From positions 1 to 23,316 of the forward strand of contig JAEZKL010000186.1 of NCBI GenBank assembly GCA_023415475.1: a stretch of DNA of 23,316 nucleotides, written 5' to 3'. A model generated the notes under the pieces. It saw nothing but the letters and a program-made list of their open reading frames with translations, did not search any database and was not told the DNA's origin. Shown in pieces: positions 14,533-22,227 of the stretch (its first letter is position 1; each line of letters opens with the position of its first letter). Source of the stretch: Bacillota bacterium. Its GTDB lineage: Bacteria; Bacillota; Clostridia; Lachnospirales; Lachnospiraceae. The position numbers and the translations under genes are program-made.

Positions 14533-14808
14533 TTATTTCTTAGCGGATTTTAAATCCTTAATCGGAATATTAGCGAATAGAGCAGGTACAGAACCGTTAT
14601 TCGACTCGGATTCCGTCTGAGTGATTTTGATATCCAATCCCTCTAAGTCAATTTCAATATACTTCGATATTACAGCAATAATATCGTTTTTAATTTGTTC
14701 CATAATCTCTGGCGAGCATCCGGCACGATCAGAGACTAATACCAGCTTCAAGCGGTCTTTCGCTATACTACTGGTCCCCTTTTTCTTAAAAAAATCCGAA
14801 AAACCCAT
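14533..14808 (-). CDS. minE: cell division topological specificity factor MinE
   Basis: A 91-residue protein that stimulates the MinD ATPase and drives pole-to-pole oscillation of MinCD. The N-terminus MGFSDFFKKK is the membrane-targeting helix. The MinD-contact region is AKDRLKLVLVSDRAG (16-30). The remaining part matches the topological-specificity domain with EGLDIKITQ. GGGAGG lies seven bases before ATG 14806-14808. It follows minD by 12 bases. Its presence implies oscillating Min behaviour rather than the MinJ-type static system of Bacillus. Confidence 0.95.
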   Translation of the reverse strand: MGFSDFFKKKGTSSIAKDRLKLVLVSDRAGCSPEIMEQIKNDIIAVISKYIEIDLEGLDIKITQTESESNNGSVPALFANIPIKDLKSAKK

Positions 14809-14820
14809 TACGCTACCTCC

Positions 14821-15609
14821 CTATCTTTTACGCTTCCCAAACAGTTTACCGAATATACTCTGCTTCTCATCTAAGTCAAGGAAGGGAATCTCTTCTCCAA
14901 GTATTCTCTTACAGATATTCATATAGGCTCTTCCTGCCAAAGAATCATTTCCAACTAATGGTTCACCTTGATTTGCAGAAATAACAATGCTTTCATCATC
15001 CGGTACAATACCAATAATATCGATTGCCAAAATCTCACTAACATCATCGCTGGACATCATGTCACCACGTTTTACCATGTCCATACGAATTCGATTAACA
15101 ATTAAATGAGTCTGCTTCATTTCATTTGCTTCCAATAATCCAATGATACGATCAGCATCACGAACGGCAGATACTTCAGGGGTGGTAACTACTAATGCCC
15201 TGTCTGCACCTGCTATCGCATTCTTAAAACCTTGCTCAATACCTGCAGGACAGTCCATGATTATGTAATCAAATTCATCTCTGAGCTCATCGGCAAGCTT
15301 TTTCATCTGCTCAGGAGTTACCGCATTCTTATCTCTGGTCTGTGCGGAAGGTAATAAGTAAAGATTTGGATAACGCTTATCCTTAATCAGGGCATTACGA
15401 ATACGGCAGGTTCCCTCAATTACATCAACCAGATTATAAACTATCCGGTTTTCTAAGCCCATGATTACATCCAGATTTCTAAGACCGATATCGGTATCAA
15501 TTAATACAACTTTCTTTTCCAGCATAGCTAAGCCGGTACCTACATTTGCTGTAGTAGTGGTCTTACCAACGCCACCTTTACCCGATGTTACAACGATAAC
15601 TTCTCCCAT
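14821..15609 (-). CDS. minD: septum site-determining ATPase MinD
   Basis: A 262-residue membrane-cycling ATPase that carries MinC to the membrane and is stimulated by MinE. The deviant Walker A is GKGGVGKTT at 10-18. Switch regions follow at DTDIGLRNLD (38-47) and IIMDCPAGIEQGF (116-128), with D119. The C-terminus SIFGKLFGKRKR is the amphipathic membrane-targeting helix. The start is ATG 15607-15609, which begins MGEVIVVTSGKGG as in the family; the longer frame to 15708 would add 33 unrelated residues. The Shine-Dalgarno sequence AGGAGG is rather far away (about 12 bases) and lies in an inverted-repeat region that may hide it. Confidence 0.96.
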   Translation of the reverse strand: MGEVIVVTSGKGGVGKTTTTANVGTGLAMLEKKVVLIDTDIGLRNLDVIMGLENRIVYNLVDVIEGTCRIRNALIKDKRYPNLYLLPSAQTRDKNAVTPEQMKKLADELRDEFDYIIMDCPAGIEQGFKNAIAGADRALVVTTPEVSAVRDADRIIGLLEANEMKQTHLIVNRIRMDMVKRGDMMSSDDVSEILAIDIIGIVPDDESIVISANQGEPLVGNDSLAGRAYMNICKRILGEEIPFLDLDEKQSIFGKLFGKRKR

Positions 15610-15620
15610 GTTTAACTCTT

Positions 15621-15648
15621 TCCTCCTATAGTGGAGGAAATATCCTCC
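15621..15648 (-). promoter_or_regulatory. possible Shine-Dalgarno switch upstream of minD
   Basis: Read on the minus strand, GGAGGA (15648-15643), TCCTCC (15638-15633) and GGAGGA (15626-15621) follow each other. The middle segment can pair with the first (loop TATT) or with the third (loop ACTATA), which is the minD Shine-Dalgarno sequence. The two hairpins exclude each other, so one state would hide the ribosome site. Confidence 0.5.
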
Positions 15649-15744
15649 TTGCTTATTGACTAGGACTTTCCTCTCTTCTTTTTGTAAGGATTCATCCAGA
15701 TGAGTCATGTCAAAAGCTATGCTCCTGACATGTTTGAAAGGTAA

Positions 15745-15759
15745 AAAGGCTTTGCCTTT
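15745..15759 (-). terminator. weak attenuator-like hairpin between minC and minD
   Basis: On the minus strand AAAGGC-AAA-GCCTTT is followed by two T and then mixed bases. The stem is short and the U run poor, so at most it gives partial termination or transcript processing within the min operon. Confidence 0.35.
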
Positions 15760-15783
15760 CAGTATACTTAATTAATGGACCGA

Positions 15784-16449
15784 CTACAAGGATATATCCG
15801 GTAGGACATTCTTATTAAGCGGTTCAATATAAATATTACCATCTTCCAGAAAAGCAATTTTCGCTTCCTTAACCTCTTGCTTCTGAGGTTTATCGGGAGC
15901 TCTTGCAATTGTATCAGCTATTCTGATCTGAGTTGGACTCATATCCAGAGCAACCACAAAGGAATTGGTGTTACCGGTAGCACCGGCAAAAGCATTCCCC
16001 TTTAGCGCACCAAGCACGATGATATTACCCTTCGAAACAACTCTGGCGCCATGATTTACATCACCGATGATTATGACACTGGTTTCAAACTCCAGTGATG
16101 CACCGGAACGAAGAATTCCCTTGTAGAACTGTCCTGTATTATTATTTAGTTCCAGTAACTTCTGCTCCACTGTTTTTTTAAAGGTGTCTTCCGTCACCGG
16201 ATCATTCTCCATAACACACACTATGTGCATATCTGTATTCTCACCGATGATATCCAAAACCTCTCTCTGTTCCTCATTCGATAGCATACGACCTTCAAAG
16301 CTAATCGCCATCTTTGCATTTTCGAAGAATTTACTGGATTCTTTGAACTTTTCAGCGATCACTAGCTTTAATTCTTCGAAGGGTAAATCAGGATTAAGAA
16401 CAACAATAATACCGTATTTATTACCCTTAATAATAACAGAGTTATTCAT
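15784..16449 (-). CDS. minC: septum site-determining protein MinC
   Basis: A 221-residue inhibitor of FtsZ polymerisation, brought to the membrane by MinD. The N-terminal domain (1-100) starts MNNSVIIKGNKYGIIVVL. The C-terminal right-handed beta-helix domain (about 105-195) has the repetitive GQFYKGILRSGASLEF, SVIIIGDVNHGARVVSKGNIIVLG and LKGNAFAGATGN motifs. A basic linker and a short extra C-terminal segment follow. AAGGAG precedes ATG 16447-16449 by about eight bases. The gap to minD is 174 bases and holds the hairpins listed separately. Confidence 0.94.
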   Translation of the reverse strand: MNNSVIIKGNKYGIIVVLNPDLPFEELKLVIAEKFKESSKFFENAKMAISFEGRMLSNEEQREVLDIIGENTDMHIVCVMENDPVTEDTFKKTVEQKLLELNNNTGQFYKGILRSGASLEFETSVIIIGDVNHGARVVSKGNIIVLGALKGNAFAGATGNTNSFVVALDMSPTQIRIADTIARAPDKPQKQEVKEAKIAFLEDGNIYIEPLNKNVLPDISL

Positions 16450-16483
16450 TGCATTACTCCTTTCCGGTCATTTTCCGGATTTT

Positions 16484-16524
16484 ATTCATGACGATAGAAA
16501 GTTCGCAAAGCGTGCTTTCTATCG
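16484..16524. repeat. intergenic palindrome-family copy 3 (pbp2-minC gap)
   Basis: CGATAGAAAG (16492-16501) and CTTTCTATCG (16515-16524) form a perfect 10-bp stem, with an inner CGC-AAA-GCG stem. No U run follows in either direction, so it is not a standard terminator. With its left flank ATTCATGA it matches 5635-5674. Confidence 0.8.
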
Positions 16525-16544
16525 CATTGACTAGTGTATTATCT

Positions 16545-19394
16545 TTATTCAAGTGCGGCATCGATATTTGAGCCTTCCGGAAGGGTTGCGCTATTATGAA
16601 GAATTTCTTCCACATCCTCTAATCCAAAATAAATCTTATAAATATCCTTCTCTAGGCTAGCTGCATTCAGTGAGGTATAGCCTCTTGGTATTACAGCAGT
16701 CACGGAGATTTCGGGCTTCTCATAGGGGGCAAAGGATACGAACAAAGCATTATTCGGATTCACCTTACTAATCTGTGAGGTTCCGGTTTTTCCGGCCACA
16801 GTTACACCAAAATCTTTAAATAGATTAGTTACGGAGCCACCGGGTTCATTTGCCACTGAGTACATACCTTCCCAGACACTATCCCAAGTACTCTCCTTAA
16901 TATCCGAAAGGACATGATCAACCTTCGCGTCATTTATCGTTACGTTACCATTCTTATCAACAATTCTGTCAATCAGAGTAAGATCATAACAGGTGCCGCG
17001 ATTGGCCAGAGTAGTGATATATCTGGCAAGCTGTACAGGAGTGTAATCATTGGAGCCTTGTCCAATGGACGAACGTACGGAATCTTCATTCGATATCTCC
17101 GGTTCGGATTCGTTCAGCTCTATACCGGAAGCTTCATTTAATCCAAATAGGGTTGCATATTTCTCAAGCTTTGACAGACCAAGCTGCTGGTCAAATTTAC
17201 CGCTGTTGATGCTTAATCTCCAACCCATCTCATAGAAGAAATAGTTACAGGATACCTTCAAGGCATCCACGATATCTACTGAGCCATGGGAACCGGGGTA
17301 AATATGACATTTTGCTGCAGGATCGATCTTATCAAATTCTCCTAAATCCCTAATCTTCTCCGAAGGAGTTGTAACACCCTCCTCTAACGCTGCAAAGGAT
17401 GTGACCATCTTAAAGGTTGAACCGGGGGCCGTCTTCTCGGAGACGGGACGATTTAACATCGGAGATGTCCTATCGTTTGATACCTGATTATAATAAGCGG
17501 AATTAATCTTATTTGCGAATTTATTATTATCATAGCTTGGGTAAGTAACCATCGCCAGAACATCACCGGTATTCACATCTGTTACAACGACAGAACCGCT
17601 ACAGGGCTCCAGGGCTAACATTGCAGGAGTGATCTCCAAAGCTTTAATCTTATCCCTTATAAATTCATAAGCAGATTTACTACCGTTTTTCAGCTTATTA
17701 ACATCATCTTCCTTATATTCTAACACACCTTGGTCGAATAATAAAAGACAAATTTCAGTTCCCGATAATTTATACGAAAATACCAATTTTCGGTATATTT
17801 TTTTATTGAATTTGTCATCCATTTTCAGAAGGTCTTTTGTATCATTAATCAGTTTTTGATAATACTCCTCTGCGGTGTAATAATCATCGCCAACACCAAG
17901 CTTGGATAAATCCACCCAGTTATTGGCCAGGGCATGCTGAAGCAGACGACTGAGGCTGATTCTGTCATTCTTGTAATCATTCAGAGTCACATCATCATTA
18001 GCAATTTTGTCAGTAAGGAAGAAATTCTTAGAGACAACGTTGTAGAAATAATCCAGGAATTCCTCCATGTCACCGGCCTTATCATTGGTAACCGTATTAT
18101 TGATTTTGAGTAATCCGTCAAGCTGGCTAAACACATTACTTAATTCGACCTGATAATCGGAATAGGTCTGTTTCTCCAGAGTCTCCGAATCCTTGTCATT
18201 CAGTCTTTCAGTATTGATAATGTTATTGTTGATCAAGGCAAAATATACCTCATAGATCGGTATCGTTATCTCACTGGCACTTTCACCCTTACTTCCGTAA
18301 TCTAAATCAGGAACAATCTTTTCCAGAAGAATTCCCGCAATCTTCTTCTCTAATATGTGATAGATATTTCTCTGCAAATCACTGTCTATGGTAAGATAGA
18401 TATCACTTCCGGCTACCGGATCCGTACGGTTTAACACTTCCACTACTTTTCCGCCGGTGTTTACGCTGACCGTTTCACTGCCCTTGGTTCCGCCAAGTAT
18501 TTCTTCAAACTTTTTTTCCAGACCGGCTTTACCGACTACATCTGTAGAATCGTAAATTTTATTTTCAGCGTTCATCGCTTCCAGTTGTTCAGCGCTTATG
18601 AGACCGGTGTATCCGATGATATGAGCTAAATAAAGACTATCCTCATACACTCTATGGGTCTGCTGTTGAATCTCCACTCCGAACAGCTCCGAACTGTTTT
18701 CATTTACAGCCGCTACCGTTTTGTCGGAGACTTGGGATGCAACGGTAATCTGGACATATTTCGGATAATTTAAGAACAGCGCATAACGGACACCCATTAT
18801 CTTCAAGGCATCTTCGACGCTGTATTCATCGGAGATACCAAACATTCTGGTATAAGCATTACCGGTACCGTTGCATAAGAATTCATATACATCCTGAGGA
18901 GTTTCGCTGGGATAATCCTCCGGTATATTTCCTTCCTCATCCAGGACAAAGGAATAAACATTCTTCTTAAAGCGGGTTAAGGCAGCACCCTGAAGGGTAA
19001 ACTCTAATTCACCCTCTTCATTCTGTCTGATATAGAATTCGGTGTCTAGAGTATCCCCGTTTTTCTCTATGATCTGTATCAGTCGATGGATAATGTCGTT
19101 TCTCTGCGCATTGGATTCAACCTTGGTGCTATCCTCCATTACCACAGAGTAGGTCAATACATTCGAAGCTAAAAGCTTACCGTTGCGGTCATAGATATTA
19201 CCGCGGGTGCTTTTGATTTCTCTGCTTTTATTATATTTTAATATAGTTTTTGCTGCGTTTTCAGGGCCCTGTACAATCTGTAAGGTAAATAACTGGCTGA
19301 TGATAACAGAAAACAATATAATGTAGATAATTGTGATAGGAAATAATCTGGACTTTAATAATCGTTTCAGATAATCCAAGAAAACATCAAACAA
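16545..19394 (-). CDS. class B penicillin-binding protein PBP2 with a large insertion
   Basis: A 949-residue elongation-type transpeptidase that cross-links peptidoglycan with RodA. One membrane anchor lies at about 18-40. The pedestal/dimerisation domain starts at REIKSTRGNIYDRNGKLLA (58-76) and includes HIIGYTGLIS and DVVGKAGLEKKFE. Active-site motifs are S659-T-F-K662, S715-C-N717 and K869-T-G871. About 245 residues (roughly 353-597) separate DIYLTIDSDLQRNIYHILE from SGSVVVTDVNTGDVLAM, segments that lie next to each other in most PBP2 proteins. This insert is hydrophilic, helical-looking and without a motif I recognise. The start is TTG 19392-19394, seven bases after AGGAGG and two bases after the mreD stop. 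Confidence 0.94.
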   Translation of the reverse strand: MFDVFLDYLKRLLKSRLFPITIIYIILFSVIISQLFTLQIVQGPENAAKTILKYNKSREIKSTRGNIYDRNGKLLASNVLTYSVVMEDSTKVESNAQRNDIIHRLIQIIEKNGDTLDTEFYIRQNEEGELEFTLQGAALTRFKKNVYSFVLDEEGNIPEDYPSETPQDVYEFLCNGTGNAYTRMFGISDEYSVEDALKIMGVRYALFLNYPKYVQITVASQVSDKTVAAVNENSSELFGVEIQQQTHRVYEDSLYLAHIIGYTGLISAEQLEAMNAENKIYDSTDVVGKAGLEKKFEEILGGTKGSETVSVNTGGKVVEVLNRTDPVAGSDIYLTIDSDLQRNIYHILEKKIAGILLEKIVPDLDYGSKGESASEITIPIYEVYFALINNNIINTERLNDKDSETLEKQTYSDYQVELSNVFSQLDGLLKINNTVTNDKAGDMEEFLDYFYNVVSKNFFLTDKIANDDVTLNDYKNDRISLSRLLQHALANNWVDLSKLGVGDDYYTAEEYYQKLINDTKDLLKMDDKFNKKIYRKLVFSYKLSGTEICLLLFDQGVLEYKEDDVNKLKNGSKSAYEFIRDKIKALEITPAMLALEPCSGSVVVTDVNTGDVLAMVTYPSYDNNKFANKINSAYYNQVSNDRTSPMLNRPVSEKTAPGSTFKMVTSFAALEEGVTTPSEKIRDLGEFDKIDPAAKCHIYPGSHGSVDIVDALKVSCNYFFYEMGWRLSINSGKFDQQLGLSKLEKYATLFGLNEASGIELNESEPEISNEDSVRSSIGQGSNDYTPVQLARYITTLANRGTCYDLTLIDRIVDKNGNVTINDAKVDHVLSDIKESTWDSVWEGMYSVANEPGGSVTNLFKDFGVTVAGKTGTSQISKVNPNNALFVSFAPYEKPEISVTAVIPRGYTSLNAASLEKDIYKIYFGLEDVEEILHNSATLPEGSNIDAALE

Positions 19395-19396
19395 TC

Positions 19397-19906
19397 TTAT
19401 ACCTCCTCTTCCGGCTTACGTTCCAGACGGTTGTTAATCATATGTAACAACTTATATAACAGTACCGAGACAGCTATTGTATAGATTATCTCAGGTAAAA
19501 TAAATCTTCTGAGATAATATAGGAAATTTAAGCGACCACGCAATAAAAATTCAAATACATAATAAAAAAAACCATAAATCAAATCACTGATTCCGATGAA
19601 CACAATCGGCAGTGTGAAATCGTCATTGGAATAAACCCTGTTGGTATAACCCATCAGATAACCAATCAAAAGATATAGTAAAGCATATAAGCCGATTATA
19701 TAAGAACCATACATCAAATCAACGATGATTCCGCTAAAAAATCCAAGCATCATACCGGAAAGCCGTCCGCGCATATAGGCGGTAGAGACTACCAAAATCA
19801 ATAACAGATTGGGCATAATATTAGCCATCTGGAAATAATGAAAGGCAGCGCTCTGGATAACAAACAATATGATAATTTCAAGTATATATACAATCAACCT
19901 TTTCAC
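19397..19906 (-). CDS. mreD: rod shape-determining membrane protein MreD
   Basis: A 169-residue integral membrane protein with about five or six helices, part of the MreBCD elongasome scaffold. Typical features are the hydrophobic start LIVYILEIIILFVIQS, MPNLLLILVVSTAYMRG and the LGFFSGIIVDLMYGSYIIG segment. The start is assigned as GTG 19904-19906, four bases after GGAGG; the longer frame back to 19969 is out of character and runs through a hairpin. A hairpin (19919-19935) ends a few bases before the Shine-Dalgarno sequence and a larger structured region fills the gap to mreC. The stop lies two bases before the PBP2 start. Confidence 0.9.
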   Translation of the reverse strand: MKRLIVYILEIIILFVIQSAAFHYFQMANIMPNLLLILVVSTAYMRGRLSGMMLGFFSGIIVDLMYGSYIIGLYALLYLLIGYLMGYTNRVYSNDDFTLPIVFIGISDLIYGFFYYVFEFLLRGRLNFLYYLRRFILPEIIYTIAVSVLLYKLLHMINNRLERKPEEEV

Positions 19907-19918
19907 ATAACCTCCATA

Positions 19919-19935
19919 ATGCCGCTTTGCGGCAT
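19919..19935 (-). other. hairpin adjacent to the mreD ribosome site
   Basis: ATGCCGC-TTT-GCGGCAT, a perfect 7-bp stem with a 3-base loop, ends about two bases from the mreD Shine-Dalgarno region. It may affect translation initiation or protect the 5' end of a processed transcript. Confidence 0.6.
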
Positions 19936-19938
19936 CTC

Positions 19939-20029
19939 GCAGCCCGGAAGAACAAGGTGTGAGAGCCAATGCACGAACATCGCAGTTCTTCCCGTGTAAA
20001 AATTGCTCTTAATTTTCACACTAGGCTGC
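19939..20029 (-). ncRNA. candidate structured leader (three-way junction) between mreC and mreD
   Basis: On the minus strand a closing stem GCAGCC/GGCTGC (20029-20024 with 19944-19939) encloses two hairpins. The first is an 11-bp stem GTGTGAAAATT/AATTTTTACAC with loop AAGAGC (20021-19994, one G-U). The second is an 8-bp stem GGAAGAAC/GTTCTTCC (19992-19985 with 19953-19946). Only one or two bases separate the helices. An alternative pairing of GTGTGA plus AGAGC with GCTCTCACAC (19966-19957 side) competes with the hairpins. No known riboswitch class is recognised. Confidence 0.5.
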
Positions 20030-20911
20030 TCAATTACTTATAGTTTCAGCAACCTCATCATTTTTAATCAAGGGTTCTTTAAGCTCTGTGATGATTAATA
20101 CCTCTTCTAAGCGATCAAAATCCACCACCGGTGTTAAGTATGCCGTTTTAGTCATGTTACCGGCATCTAGTTGAATGTCGCTGACATATCCGATCAGAAT
20201 ACCTTGAAGGAATTTTGAACTGATGTGTGAGGTTACAATCTCGTCCCCATCGGCTATCTGGGCATCCTTATTAATCTGCTCAACTAATATTTTGCCGGAA
20301 TCCATCAGCCTAAGATCGCCTAGCACATTACAGGTATCAGAGGTCTTCAAAAACATGCCGCTGACATTGCTGTTATCGTCAATGATAGATCTGACAACCG
20401 AGTAATTATAATGAACCTCAGTGATAATACCGGCCAGTCCGTTACCGGCAAGAACATTCATATCCTTCTTAATACCGTCACGGGTTCCTTTATCAATGGT
20501 AAATATGCTATACCAATTGTTCGAATCCTTACCAATGACACGGGCGGCAACCTTCGGATAATCCAGATACTTTTGATCCAGATCGTATAACTCACGGAGT
20601 CCGTCCAGTTCATATTTATCCTGGAGTAAAAGCTTATTCTCATACGAGAGTATACTTACCTGCTCCTTCAGTTTACCGTTTTCCTCTAAGAGCTCATTGA
20701 TACTCTTAAAATTATCCAGCTTGTCCGATATATAGGTTCCAATCGAATTAATCCCAGCCTGCATCGGGGTTACTACTATTCCTACTACATTTTTAACAGG
20801 TGATAGCTTATCACCATAGCGATAGGAAAAAAATATTAAGCCGATACAAAAAATAACTAATGCGATGAGAACATGTTTCGGATTAATATTAATTTTAGTC
20901 CTTCGTCTCAT
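20030..20911 (-). CDS. mreC: rod shape-determining protein MreC
   Basis: A 293-residue bitopic protein that links MreB and MreD to PBP2 outside the membrane. A short basic cytosolic tail (MRRRTKININPKH) is followed by one membrane helix at about 13-30. A coiled coil covers about 65-105 (INELLEENGKLKEQVSILSYENKLL). The two beta domains follow, with RVIGKDSNNWYSIFTIDKGTRDGIKKDM and a GNGLAGIITEV loop. Length is normal. ATG 20909-20911 follows GGAGA by about eight bases. The 112-base gap to mreB holds no clear signal. Confidence 0.94.
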   Translation of the reverse strand: MRRRTKININPKHVLIALVIFCIGLIFFSYRYGDKLSPVKNVVGIVVTPMQAGINSIGTYISDKLDNFKSINELLEENGKLKEQVSILSYENKLLLQDKYELDGLRELYDLDQKYLDYPKVAARVIGKDSNNWYSIFTIDKGTRDGIKKDMNVLAGNGLAGIITEVHYNYSVVRSIIDDNSNVSGMFLKTSDTCNVLGDLRLMDSGKILVEQINKDAQIADGDEIVTSHISSKFLQGILIGYVSDIQLDAGNMTKTAYLTPVVDFDRLEEVLIITELKEPLIKNDEVAETISN

Positions 20912-21023
20912 TCCAAATCTCCATTTGTTCTATAAGATTCTTTCGTCAAGCATGAATTTGGGTGCAGATATTATCCATTATCCTATTTGTTGCATTACGA
21001 TAGGTATTCTTACAGGCATCATT

Positions 21024-22046
21024 TTAGTTCACGAGTGTCTTTGGTCTTAAAGCATCTGCCAGAGAGGCAAGCTTATGATCCTCCATAATTCTACCGAGGC
21101 CATTGACAACCGTATTGGCAGAATCCGGACATATATTAATCTTAAGATCCGTTTCACGGTGCATCAGCTGATCTAAAGCAAATATCTTAGCTGAGCCGCC
21201 GGTGATATAAATACCACTGTCAATAATATCGGAGGAGATCTCCGGAGGAGTACGCTCCAGAATAATCTTAATGGCATCGATGATGGCAAACATATACTCG
21301 GAAATTGAATCATATACATCGGAGGAGCTGACGTCCATCTCAGTTGGAAGTCCGGTTACGACATCACGGCCATAGACCTTTACCGAAGCTTCTACCGTAG
21401 TCAAAGCACAGGCAAGCTTCTTCTTAATATTCTCAGCGGTCTTATCCCCGATGTAAAGGTTGTATTTTCTCTTCACCATGCTCTTAATCGCATCATCAAG
21501 ACGGTTTCCGCCGACCGGAATTATTTTGCTAAGTACAATACCACCTAAGGATAGTATGGATACCTCAGTGGTATCTGCTCCTATGTCGACGATCATAACA
21601 CCGCGTGCGGTCATGATGTCCAGACCTGCTCCTACGGCATCCGCTATCGGTTTTTCCACAATCTTAATCTTACCGACCTTGAGACTGGAGCTGGCAATTA
21701 AGTCATAGAAAGAACGTCGTTCCACCTCTGTGATGTCGGTAGGGGTCGCCACAATATAATCCGCGGCTCCGAGACGCTTTGCTCCTCCAATCCGATGCAT
21801 AAAATGATTAAGTAAAGCAAGCATATTCGCAACATCTGCGATAACCCCGTTTCGAACGGGATAGCTGACCTCAATATTTGACGGCGCCTTCTCATACATC
21901 TCAAAGGCATCGTTGCCGGAAGCGATTACATTCTTCCGGTTTGATATTGCGATGATATTACGCTCATCCAGGACAATTCCCTGTCCCTTTTTATATATTT
22001 TTATTGTACTGGTACCAAAATCAATACCAAATGTTTTCGATGCCAT
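21024..22046 (-). CDS. mreB: MreB-family actin homologue
   Basis: A 340-residue cytoskeletal ATPase that polymerises under the membrane and steers elongasome synthesis. Phosphate-1 is GIDFGTST at 7-14. Phosphate-2 is VDIGADTTEV at 153-162, with Ala where most MreB proteins have Gly (GGGTTEV). The adenosine motif is ITGGSAKI at 281-288. VGGNRLDDAI follows at 178-187. The position directly before mreC and mreD makes it the main MreB rather than Mbl, although the two cannot be split with certainty by eye. ATG 22044-22046 has AGGAGG about eleven bases upstream. Repeat copy B lies 83-151 bases upstream. Confidence 0.93.
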   Translation of the reverse strand: MASKTFGIDFGTSTIKIYKKGQGIVLDERNIIAISNRKNVIASGNDAFEMYEKAPSNIEVSYPVRNGVIADVANMLALLNHFMHRIGGAKRLGAADYIVATPTDITEVERRSFYDLIASSSLKVGKIKIVEKPIADAVGAGLDIMTARGVMIVDIGADTTEVSILSLGGIVLSKIIPVGGNRLDDAIKSMVKRKYNLYIGDKTAENIKKKLACALTTVEASVKVYGRDVVTGLPTEMDVSSSDVYDSISEYMFAIIDAIKIILERTPPEISSDIIDSGIYITGGSAKIFALDQLMHRETDLKINICPDSANTVVNGLGRIMEDHKLASLADALRPKTLVN

Positions 22047-22128
22047 AACTTTTGTAACCTCCTATATTCACTAAAGTTGTCATATTTCATCATCTGTCAA
22101 AACAACAAATATACCTGACCCTAGAAAT

Positions 22129-22197
22129 AGTTAGTGCCAAGTGTGCAACGTATCGCATGCGAGACGATTTACACTTTGAAGACTGCAGGCACTAACT
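22129..22197 (-). repeat. structured repeat element, copy B
   Basis: Outer arms AGTTAGTGCC (22129-22138) and GGCACTAACT (22188-22197) are perfect 10-bp inverted repeats. The interior has TCGCATGCGA and the GTGT...ACAC flanks, and matches copy A at 52 of 57 core positions. One outer-stem position differs between the copies with a matching change in the other arm (T-A against A-T), while one inner pair is lost in this copy. It lies in the radC-mreB gap. Confidence 0.88.
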
Positions 22198-22202
22198 TCT
22201 AA

Positions 22203-22227
22203 ATGAATTATGCTCTGCATAATTCAT
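22203..22227 (-). other. 11-bp hairpin at the radC stop codon
   Basis: ATGAATTATGC-TCT-GCATAATTCAT is a perfect 11-bp stem with a 3-base loop, and the radC TGA lies within it. Only a short TTT follows, so it is a weak terminator or a processing/stability stem between radC and mreB. Confidence 0.6.

Noticed and set aside
19907..19969. Extended N-terminus for MreD
   Set aside because: The added residues would be encoded by the hairpin and structured gap, and the GTG at 19904-19906 has the ribosome site.
22095..22100. TTGACA on the minus strand upstream of mreB as a promoter
   Set aside because: No acceptable -10 box lies 16-18 bases downstream, so it is not called.
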